From: Gracilaria caudata | Lineage: Eukaryota; Rhodophyta; Florideophyceae; Gracilariales; Gracilariaceae | Length of the DNA stretch: 19,860 nucleotides | Assembly (NCBI GenBank): GCA_030374735.1 | Contig: JASCIV010000449.1 | Location: 1 to 19,860 of the forward strand | Direction: 5' to 3' | The notes under the pieces: model-generated | Told to the model about the DNA's origin: nothing | Databases searched by the model: none | What the model saw: the letters and a program-made list of their open reading frames with translations, nothing else | Shown here: in pieces, positions 1-7,356 of the stretch | Position numbering within the stretch: position 1 is the first letter of the stretch | Layout: every line of letters begins with the position of its first letter | Translations under genes and position numbers: made by a program

Positions 1-1153
1 AGCGCGGTGGTGCAGTCGCGACTTGGTCGGCACTGCACCTGCACGACGTGAGCCTACGTTCATGTTTTGGACGTCCAAAACGTTTGAATGCTATTGGCCA
101 AACGTCTTGGACGTCCAAAACATTGGATTGCACCTACTTTTTTTAATTTTTGCGCTAAGGGATTCTCCCGCCAAAACGGGAGGAAGCCTTTTTTGCCCTT
201 ACTTTCTAAGGGGGTCTCCCTAGTTCCCAAGGCAACCCTTAAGAAGGCTAGACTGTAGGGTAAGGTCAACCATGAACAAAACGGGCTCAGTATTGAACAG
301 CAAAAATTGTCGATTTTGAGTGCGCCAACCGCGAAAAACTCGAACTCGTGCCATGTCCAACTTTGACACCACCACATATTACCTTACGGAACGACGTCAC
401 AAGTTCCTGTTTACGGCTCGTGAAACTCTACAACACGCCTTCCCTCTAGCTGAACGACGTGCATGCATTAGATAACATAAAGGTATCTTGGATATTATAC
501 TGTTGGGATAGTAAGTAAACACACTAGCTTTTGGCAGGGTTTTTGAGCTAATCTATGAGGGTGTATTTTCAGATCAGCAAGTTTTGAGGCATTTTGACCT
601 CAAACCAAATCTACCCTTCGCACTTGGTATACCAAAATCTTATTATTAAATTATGTGTTTGTGTAATTTTCCCATATCTTCGGTGTTCGTCGCTTGTTCC
701 GCGTCATGTTAAGCTTGTTTGGTAGCCACGATAGCCATCTTTCTCGCCATCTACTTTTTATTGCTCAGCACGGTTCGATATTGAAATAATCGGAGTTGCA
801 CCAAATTGTTCAACTTTTTAGCCTACCCGATAGTATTCGTTCCCTACGCTTTGTCGTGCGCTGCTGCTCCAGAATTCTGTCTCGTTTCTCCCTTTGCTAA
901 ACGGTACATCGATCGAACGCGGTGTTGACTTCAGCGAACAACATGGAACGCCAACTGAGATTCCTCACCGAACATGATCAAACATGAACAAACCGAGCTT
1001 CGATTCAAAGCTTGTGTTCTTTCTTTCGTCCTCACCAACCTTTGATAACATCAAGATGAAATCACAACAGGACAGCATGAAGACAAAAGAGAAGATCTCC
1101 ATGCCATGGCCGCACTCGCGCACATTCAATTAACGCTCTTGCCTCTTCAAACA
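1..1153. other. non-coding stretch at left edge
   Basis: I can support no gene in this 1.15-kb stretch. It holds a nested palindrome at 64-121 (listed separately), a small GC hairpin (165-170 with 177-182, loop of six), AT-rich sequence from about 470 to 800, and a 49-codon plus-strand frame starting with ATG at 984 and ending at 1133. That small frame has no recognisable motif and lies just beyond the 3' end of the minus-strand gene at 1154, so I leave it uncalled. The stretch must include the 3' UTR of the shikimate-kinase-like gene. The open frames in the first 400 bases run through the palindrome and look accidental. Confidence 0.5.
64..121. repeat. nested inverted repeat, 22-bp arms
   Basis: Two 22-bp arms (64-85 and 100-121) are reverse complements with one mismatch, around a 14-bp spacer. 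Each arm is itself palindromic: 64-81 is a perfect 18-bp palindrome centred on GGACGTCC, and 107-118 is a perfect 12-bp one with the same centre. The structure can form one long hairpin or two small ones. It could be the end of a miniature transposable element, a dimeric binding site or a transcript-end hairpin. The sequence alone does not decide. Confidence 0.7.
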
Positions 1154-2023
1154 TCATTGCAGTTGCTGGCGCACGTATTCGAGGAAGTCTTCAACATTAA
1201 CTTCTCTCGAGAGAGAGAACACAGCTGGCACTGTGATGTGTGCCAGTTCCGCGTATCGTTCCCTCCTTTGCCTGAGCAAGCCTGGATAACATCGCCTCAT
1301 CGCCTCTATTGGCGTCTCGTGCTCCTTACAATTAAACGCATCTCCCCATACCACAGGTTTTGGAGTTTTAAAGTAGTTGTCTGTCATCATTTCCAGCATG
1401 CCATCATTCGCTTCTAGATGAATCACGAGGTAATCCGCTCGCAACTGACCTAATGTCTTGTCCGAAAGATACACCACGCTTCCCGTCGTATCCAAAACAG
1501 TGCTTCCATCCGAGTTTGGTACTGCACGCGATGTGATACGCTCTTCGTGCACAAGGTACCGACCTTGATTTGTCGCAAAACGCTGATCGCTTGGAAATCC
1601 CATCCACTTCGCCATACCATCAATGCCGGAGTATCCAAGTTGTTGGAGTTCTGGGGTAATTTGTTCTTCGATTTGGTCATCAACGCAGATTAGATGGAAG
1701 CTTTTGTGTTTGTACAGCTGCGTAGACCAATGTGATTTGCCGCAGTTTGACATACCAACAAGACACAATTGAAGGCTGTTCGATTCTAGCTTGTGGTCGA
1801 AAGACTCAGGTGTAAGAGATTCCCACTGCGAGGCACTGCAACGGACATTTGACGCGGCATTTAGTTCGATGCAGATGCGTGTGATATTGACCTTCTTAGC
1901 TCTTCGGGAAGGAAACAGTGAAGTTCTAACAATCTGAGGTCGCTTAAATGATTGAGGTTGTTTGCGTGTGGCGGCATATGCGGGTAGTGGTACTCCCAGA
2001 AAGGCAGCATCGTTTGAGGGCAT
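1154..2023 (-). CDS. shikimate-kinase-like P-loop protein, predicted plastid-targeted
   Basis: The gene encodes 289 aa and starts at an ATG. Residues 1 to about 75 are basic, rich in Ser/Arg/Pro and poor in acids, as in a plastid transit peptide. The core starts near residue 85 with a Walker A loop GMSNCGKS (90-97), followed by an acidic DDQIEE segment (115-120) where shikimate kinase has its DxD, then an AKWMG segment (138-142) and DTTGSV (178-183). The P-loop with a following acidic motif places it in the shikimate kinase/adenylate kinase-like NTPase fold. It lacks the classical Gly-Gly-Gly and FR-x-E type shikimate-binding motifs, so I do not call it AroK. By the wording of its motifs (DTTGSV, PKPVVW, RCYPGLL) I think it belongs to a little-studied kinase family often annotated as shikimate kinase. 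The substrate is unknown. The next gene on the same strand ends 144 bases upstream. Confidence 0.8.
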   Translation of the reverse strand: MPSNDAAFLGVPLPAYAATRKQPQSFKRPQIVRTSLFPSRRAKKVNITRICIELNAASNVRCSASQWESLTPESFDHKLESNSLQLCLVGMSNCGKSHWSTQLYKHKSFHLICVDDQIEEQITPELQQLGYSGIDGMAKWMGFPSDQRFATNQGRYLVHEERITSRAVPNSDGSTVLDTTGSVVYLSDKTLGQLRADYLVIHLEANDGMLEMMTDNYFKTPKPVVWGDAFNCKEHETPIEAMRRCYPGLLRQRRERYAELAHITVPAVFSLSREVNVEDFLEYVRQQLQ

Positions 2024-2167
2024 AGCAAGAAAAACAGCGCAAAGGTTTCTTGTTTGCTTCTCACCTTGATCTCCCTCTTCGTTCTGCTCGAAGCAGGATG
2101 ATGAAAATCCTGAACCTTGCTACCAGGATGACGAATGAAGACGGCACTCTTCCGTTAGAAGCGCATA

Positions 2168-2815
2168 TTACAGGGATGATATTATTTGGTCGAAAGCACT
2201 CGAAATAGCCCCAAGTGGATTGGGTGTACCAACAATCCGAAATGCTTTCATTGCCAATAATTTCTGCAGTACAATACATCCATTTCTTGAGAGCAAATCA
2301 TCCTTCAAAAAGGCTGCGATAAGGTCTTCCTAAAACCGAGAGAGATGTTAAAAAATACAGATTTCAATATGCGGTTTTACGGGCCCGCCAGCTATCCAAA
2401 AACGCTAAATTTCGAACTACTCTATGCAGTACGTACCTGTGAATACACAATTGCATCATGGATTGAGTCGAGGTTTTGGAATCGTTGGAGCAACCTGATC
2501 CAAGGCCGTTTCTGGGAAGGGGCTGAAGCTTGGTGAGCACCAGAGCAATGTTACGAGCTGCGTCGATCGATTTGATTTGCCTTCGTAGTTCGTGAAGGGT
2601 ATCGAATTGCTGCATACAAAACTCGAAACAATTGGATATCAGCTTGTCGGATTCAGACAGCACTGGGTATTCGAAGTGTGTCAAGAGGCTGTTGGATTCT
2701 GATCGGTCTGGGTTGTGCTTCTACACATTATATTGCACGTCGCAGGATTTCACGCGGATCCCCTCAGGTTTAGTTACCTACATACCTTCCTTAGATCACG
2801 TTCGAATTCTTTCAT
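2168..2815 (-). CDS. reconstructed three-exon small helical protein of unknown function
   Basis: Proposed exons on the minus strand are 2815-2786, 2720-2433 and 2329-2168, giving 159 aa. Exon 1 is ATG plus nine codons ending AAG before a strong donor GTATGT. Intron 1 (2721-2785, 65 nt) holds an AACTAAAC branch-like site and ends TAG; the frame is kept in phase 0. Exon 2 ends at nested donors: GTACTG (from 2432) keeps the frame, while the stronger CAG/GTACGT (from 2436) would give an early stop. Intron 2 ends with a pyrimidine-rich tract and TTTTAG (2330). Exon 3 runs 53 codons to TAA. The predicted protein is amphipathic and helix-rich, with LHELRRQIKS near residues 52-61 and a C-terminal helix ending IISSL. 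I recognise no family. The translation start lies only 34 bp from the ATG of the divergent ATP-citrate lyase gene. Exon 2 is the firmest part; the junctions are inferred from splice consensus only. Confidence 0.5.
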
Positions 2816-2849
2816 AGAGTCTTCCGCGACAGTATTTTCCCCGACAGCA
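2816..2849. promoter_or_regulatory. 34-bp spacer between divergent start codons
   Basis: Only 34 bases separate the minus-strand ATG (2815) of the reconstructed small gene from the plus-strand ATG (2850) of ACLB. No separate promoter for each gene fits here, so the transcripts probably start inside each other's leader or first exons and overlap antisense. This depends on the three-exon model being right. Confidence 0.35.
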
Positions 2850-4760
2850 ATGCCTTCACTTTCGCAACCCGGTTCAGCTGCTTCTAAAGCTGGGGCTCTC
2901 TTCTCAAGGGACTCAACTGCAATCTTTTACAACTATAAGCGCAATCCGATCCAGCGTATGCTCGATTTCGATTTTATTTGTGCCAGAGCTACTCCATCCG
3001 TTGCGGCAATTGTTTCTCAGGGTGCGGCACCTGGTGGTTTTCAGAAAGCGTTCTTCGGTAAGGAAGAAGTTGCAATTCCAGTGTATGGATCCACTGAAGC
3101 TGCATGCGCCGCCCACCCGAATTCGGATGTGTTCATCAACTTTGCGTCGTATCGATCTGCTTACCAGAGTTCGTTCAACGCTCTGACGCAATCTACAATC
3201 AGAACTATTGCCATAATTGCCGAGGGTGTACCAGAGCGTGATACGAAGAAGCTGATCGCCTACGCCAACAGAACGGGCAAAGTTATCATTGGCCCAGCCA
3301 CGGTCGGAGGCGTTCAAGCTGGCGCCTTTAAAATCGGTGATACGGCTGGTACCGTTGAGAATATCATTAACTGCAAGCTTCATCGTCCTGGAAGTGTTGG
3401 CTTTGTTTCAAAGTCTGGCGGATTGTCCAATGAAATGTATAACGTTCTAGCGAGGGTTACCGATGGTTTATATGAAGGAATCGCAGTTGGCGGTGATGCC
3501 TATGCAGGATCTGGTCTTGCTGACCATGTCCTTCGATTCCAATCATTACCACAAGTCAAGCTTATCGTGCTGCTCGGAGAGCTGGGTGGAACCGATGAAT
3601 ATGGAGTTGTTGAAGCTTTACAAAGCGGTCGCATTACTAAGCCTGTTGTCGCGTGGGTTAGTGGAACCTGCGCAAAATGGTTCAATGCTGCTGAGGTGCA
3701 ATTCGGACACGCTGGCGCTAAGACTGGAGGGGCAGATGAAAGTGCGGAGGCGAAAAACGAAGCACTGAGAAAGGCCGGGGCGCACGTACCCGAGAATTTC
3801 GATGGATTTGCAAACATGATCCATAACGTTTACGAAAGAATGGTTGATGAGGGAGTGCTCGAACCAGCAAAAGATATCAAACCTCCAAATCTTCCACAAG
3901 ATCTGGCCTCCGCTGTTAAAGCTGGAGCTGTTCGAAAGACTACAAATGTCGTTTGTACGATCAGCAATGATACCGGAGAGGAGCCGACGTACGTGCGCGT
4001 CCCTATCTCTGAGATCATGAGTGATCACACCATCGGCGATGTAATCTCATTGCTGTGGTTCAAGACGCTCTTCCCAAAGTGGGCCACCAAGTTCATCGAA
4101 CTTGTTTTGGTCACAGCCGCGGATCACGGACCTTGCGTTTCAGGAGCACACAATACAATCGTCGCCGCACGTGCTGGAAAGGATTTAATAAGTTCGCTTT
4201 GCAGTGGGTTGCTCACTATTGGGCCTCGTTTTGGAGGCGCCGTCGATGCGGCTGCAATCAACTTTAAAACGGCAAGCGACAACAATATTCCTCCTGACGA
4301 GTTCGTAGAAGCTCTGAAAAAGAAAGGACAGAGAGTTGAGGGAATAGGACACCGAATCAAGACAGCAGAGAATCGAGATAAGCGCGTTGAGCTTTTGGCA
4401 AACTATGCCAAACAGCATTTCCCGAGGATGGACACGTTCAATTACGCGAAAAAGGTGGAGGAGTACACCCTTCAGAAAGCCAACAATTTGGTTCTTAACA
4501 TTGATGGAGCCATAGGATCTTTGTTCGCGGACATGCTTCGTGGAGTGGGCAAATACACTGACACCGAGGTAATGGAGGTTCTCGAACTTGGCGGGTTAAA
4601 CGGGCTTTTCACATTAAGTCGAAGCATTGGATTTATCGGTCATGCTCTTGACCAGAAGCGCATGAAACAACCCTTGTATAGGCATCCTTGGGACGATGTC
4701 CTATATGCCGAACCAGAACGTCCGAGTAGACTGGATGACAGTGATGAAGCCCTTGAGTAA
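2850..4760 (+). CDS. ACLB: ATP-citrate lyase, subunit B (citryl-CoA lyase/synthase half)
   Basis: This 636-aa protein forms, with a separate alpha subunit, the cytosolic enzyme that uses citrate, CoA and ATP to make acetyl-CoA and oxaloacetate for fatty-acid elongation and isoprenoids. It aligns well with plant ACLB (about 608 aa) over nearly its full length. The N-terminal half is the succinyl-CoA-synthetase-alpha-like part, with IGPATVGG, SVGFVSKSGG and the phosphohistidine motif FGHAGAK (His about 287). The C-terminal half is the citrate-synthase-like domain, with ADHGPCVSGAHNT, GPRFGGA, GIGHRIK and NNLVLNIDGAIG. The end QPLYRHPWDDVLY matches the plant C-terminus and is followed by a short acidic tail. 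The open frame extends 45 codons further upstream but only from a GTG; the first ATG is at 2850, and the enzyme needs no leader. No intron is seen. The alpha subunit is not in the window. Confidence 0.97.
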   Translation: MPSLSQPGSAASKAGALFSRDSTAIFYNYKRNPIQRMLDFDFICARATPSVAAIVSQGAAPGGFQKAFFGKEEVAIPVYGSTEAACAAHPNSDVFINFASYRSAYQSSFNALTQSTIRTIAIIAEGVPERDTKKLIAYANRTGKVIIGPATVGGVQAGAFKIGDTAGTVENIINCKLHRPGSVGFVSKSGGLSNEMYNVLARVTDGLYEGIAVGGDAYAGSGLADHVLRFQSLPQVKLIVLLGELGGTDEYGVVEALQSGRITKPVVAWVSGTCAKWFNAAEVQFGHAGAKTGGADESAEAKNEALRKAGAHVPENFDGFANMIHNVYERMVDEGVLEPAKDIKPPNLPQDLASAVKAGAVRKTTNVVCTISNDTGEEPTYVRVPISEIMSDHTIGDVISLLWFKTLFPKWATKFIELVLVTAADHGPCVSGAHNTIVAARAGKDLISSLCSGLLTIGPRFGGAVDAAAINFKTASDNNIPPDEFVEALKKKGQRVEGIGHRIKTAENRDKRVELLANYAKQHFPRMDTFNYAKKVEEYTLQKANNLVLNIDGAIGSLFADMLRGVGKYTDTEVMEVLELGGLNGLFTLSRSIGFIGHALDQKRMKQPLYRHPWDDVLYAEPERPSRLDDSDEALE

Positions 4761-5790
4761 AGAGCAAAGGTGTGTCAAGCTACTGTTCTCAGTTTCAGGT
4801 TATGTATGTCCATTTGCCGATTGAGATAGATGTGAAGTGTGCTGCAAGGTTAGGACTGATACATACGTGTCCATTATTCTCATCCAAGCCCTTCCGAGTG
4901 TAACCGAGCAAACGCCTTAAAAAAAAAAGTGGCCGCCCGCCGCAATTGCAAACTGGTCAGCGTTTTGGATATTGACCAGCACTAGTGTGTGCAACATTTT
5001 CCGGGGTAGTTAGTCTAACTGGCTTCGATATCTCCTCCAATAGAAGGAATGATTCTACCTCCGAAACTTTAATATGCAGTGTGTACCAAAATGCGCAACT
5101 CTTGACTTGACTCAAGTTGAGTCAAGAGTCTTGAGCAAACGGGTGTCAGATGACGTCCTGCATCTACGAACTCGACCGCACCCATTCAGAGGACTATCTT
5201 TGCCAAGAAAACCGATGCCAGATAACAGTAGAGTAGAAAATCCGCTTCGCATAGGTCTAACAGCCAACTTGTAGATACATTAGATTTTGTGACTATGACG
5301 GCAGACATTGAGCTTTTCAGGAACAGACAAAACCGGTGGTGAAGATGGTGCAACTTAAAATATCTCGCCCTCATGGGCCAATGATTTTGCATATTGTTTG
5401 GAACTATTCGGAACCGACGGATTCTCAGCTGTGCAGTAATGGTGGCCAATATTCAAACCGCCTCCGTTCACCAGATACGGCGCACATGCAAGTTCGCCTC
5501 CCACACGCTGCCTACCAAATTGGGAACATCGACATTCGCGTTGCTTTCGCGTGGAACACGGCGGCTGGAGAACAGTCGTAGGCCGCAGTTCACTTCACAT
5601 CACAGGCCGTCGTCTCGCTCTCTCCTGCTCGATAAGTTCTTTTTATCCCCGACAGGGATTGCTGTCTTGTGTCGCTTTCACGTTCCCGCGGACATTTTGC
5701 GTCAGATTGTGTTTTTTTTGTGAAGAACAGTCTCTAGTTTGCGGGAGATCTCCGTAAACCGGAGTCGCTTATTCAGGTCATAGCGGCAAG
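4761..5790. other. intergenic region, ACLB 3' flank and ChaN-gene upstream region
   Basis: This 1.03-kb stretch separates two plus-strand genes. It holds an A-run at about 4920-4928 after the ACLB 3' flank, a hairpin with a 7-bp stem (4953-4959 with 4973-4979), and a compound palindrome at 5098-5129 (listed separately). Open frames of 66-109 codons exist on both strands. Most lack an ATG start, and none shows a domain or convincing splice sites. I see no gene here. Confidence 0.5.
5098..5129. promoter_or_regulatory. compound palindrome with two TGA(C/G)TCA sites
   Basis: Two 9-bp inverted halves, TTGACTCAA (5107-5115) and TTGAGTCAA (5117-5125), are separated by one base. They sit inside a second inverted pair of 10 bp (5098-5107 with 5120-5129). 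The core TGACTCA occurs once on each strand and is the classic bZIP (AP-1/GCN4) site; TTGAC is also the core of plant W-boxes. The position about 660 bp upstream of the ChaN-family gene makes it a candidate cis-element. Function is inferred only. Confidence 0.4.
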
Positions 5791-6879
5791 ATGCAAACAG
5801 CTTTTCTAACTCCGCTGCCGGTAAAGGGATTAACTGCAACGCAGAACTTGATCCACCGCGGGCCACGTCGTCTAGTAACATCTAAAGCTCAGTACTCCCA
5901 CGCCGAACGATCACAGGGGCTCAGCAGAAGGGAATTGCTAAAGGGGTTATCTATCGCAACTCTCGGAGTAGGGCTCCCTTCTTCAGCCCCGCAACCTGCT
6001 CTAAGTCGACAATTTCGCGACTCTGATTTCGTGTTCGATGCAAAAAGCGGCTCCTTTGTTCCGCCTTCAGCAATCGACAATCTTTTGCATCGAGATCGAG
6101 GGTCCCGATTTGATCGCTGTATTGTCGCAGGCGAGATACATGATAATATGAGAACTCATGCTGCGCAGCTTGCCGTAATTGATAGCGCACGTCGCATGGG
6201 TGATGGGAGAAAACTCGTAGTTGGATTCGAACAGTTCTATCGCACCCATAATCATCTTCTTGATCTCTATGTGAACGACCTTCTTTCGGTGAATTCCCTG
6301 TTACAGGTCACGGACTGGGACTCCACATGGGGTGTGGATCCGAAGTTATACATTCCAATATTCGAGTACTGCCGTTTGTATGGAATTTCTATGGTTGGCT
6401 TGAATATACCGCGACAGTTTGTCCGATTTGTTTCTCGGCTTGGGCTTGACGGTCTTCCAGAGGAACTAAAAGCGTTCCTACCGGACAATATGGACTTCAG
6501 CAATCGTGAGCACTATGAGCATTTTGTAAAACTCATTTCAGAAGGCCACGGCGACCATATTCGGAACAAGGCAGTTCTGGACCGTTACTACGAAGTACAG
6601 GTATTGTGGGAAGAGTGGATGAGTCAATCTGTGGCTCAATCGCTACAGTCGAGGCCAGATACTCGAATGGTAGCGTTGATTGGAACTGGGCATGTTGAAG
6701 GAAGGTATGGCTTCCCTGATCGAATTGAAAAGAGATGTAGCGAACGTCCGTATACGATAGTACCTCGCCCGGTTGCGTGGCAGCGAGATGACGGGTATAG
6801 CCTGCCACAGATTCCTGAACCAGAGAAGAATGTCGCAGACCTTGTTTGGTACACACGGAGGCCCATTGATCTCGTGTGA
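5791..6879 (+). CDS. ChaN/TIKI-domain protein with plastid plus twin-arginine leader
   Basis: The 362-aa protein has a two-part N-terminus. Residues 1 to about 40 are basic and hydroxylated with a Phe at position 5, like a red-algal transit peptide. They are followed by SRRELLKG (45-52), a hydrophobic stretch (about 53-64) and a Pro/Ala segment around PQPALS (67-72), which together fit a twin-arginine (Tat) thylakoid signal. The mature part is a ChaN-like (haem-binding uptake, TIKI/EreA fold) domain: GEIHDN (114-119, His 117), GFEQF (145-149) and GTGHVEGRYGFP (298-309, His 301). Bacterial ChaN is an iron-regulated haem-binding lipoprotein, and TIKI relatives are metalloproteases. The plastid members have no established role that I can cite. 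I infer a folded, possibly metal- or haem-binding lumenal protein. The gene converges on the large minus-strand gene downstream. Confidence 0.85.
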   Translation: MQTAFLTPLPVKGLTATQNLIHRGPRRLVTSKAQYSHAERSQGLSRRELLKGLSIATLGVGLPSSAPQPALSRQFRDSDFVFDAKSGSFVPPSAIDNLLHRDRGSRFDRCIVAGEIHDNMRTHAAQLAVIDSARRMGDGRKLVVGFEQFYRTHNHLLDLYVNDLLSVNSLLQVTDWDSTWGVDPKLYIPIFEYCRLYGISMVGLNIPRQFVRFVSRLGLDGLPEELKAFLPDNMDFSNREHYEHFVKLISEGHGDHIRNKAVLDRYYEVQVLWEEWMSQSVAQSLQSRPDTRMVALIGTGHVEGRYGFPDRIEKRCSERPYTIVPRPVAWQRDDGYSLPQIPEPEKNVADLVWYTRRPIDLV

Positions 6880-7356
6880 GTGAAATGTGAAGGTATCCGA
6901 GTTTCTGTTCTTCTTGTCATAGTAATTCTTTATTGCATTGAGGTTGTGAATCTTCTACAAGAAGCATGAGCAGCTCTTTAATGAGAAGTTGCGCATGCTT
7001 CAGACAGAACGGGGTTTGGGCAGACAAACGAGAGAAATATAGTTACATAACCGAAAAGTAATAGTCAACGGGCTTGATCTGATGAAGTGAACGTTACTGG
7101 GAACGTTCTTTGATATGACGTTGCGGCAAGCACCTGTTAATTACGAAAACATACGAAAGTCTTAAAAGAGTTGTTATCAGGTTCATCTCCCCTTTTTCTG
7201 GCCTGGGCTCCTCTCTGGGGGCCATGTCGCATTTCCATTTCAGTTAAAGAATGTGTTTCCTTGACCGTACGGCTAGAGCCGCAATCTCTGCTTACTCTAC
7301 GAAAACGTTCTAAGATGTTCCCAATTTTGATCACGCGTCGCACAAAGAGTAGATTA
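6880..7356. other. convergent intergenic region
   Basis: These 477 bases lie between the 3' ends of two convergent genes. An alternative minus-strand frame stays open from 7454 to 7137, running past the stop of the large gene (see findings), but it has no ATG start at its beginning and no recognisable domain. Otherwise I see only presumed 3' UTR sequence. Confidence 0.4.

Noticed and set aside
60..377. A 105-codon minus-strand frame with an ATG at the left edge.
   Set aside because: It runs through the nested palindrome, has an odd composition (many Trp/Phe/Cys) and no domain; best read as accidental.
2715..2849. Upstream 45-codon extension of ACLB.
   Set aside because: It starts at GTG with no ATG before 2850, and cytosolic ACLB proteins begin close to the LFSRD/IFYNYK block.
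5186..5723. Overlapping frames of 81-109 codons on both strands between ACLB and the ChaN gene.
   Set aside because: Most begin with non-ATG codons, they overlap one another, and none has convincing splice sites or family resemblance.
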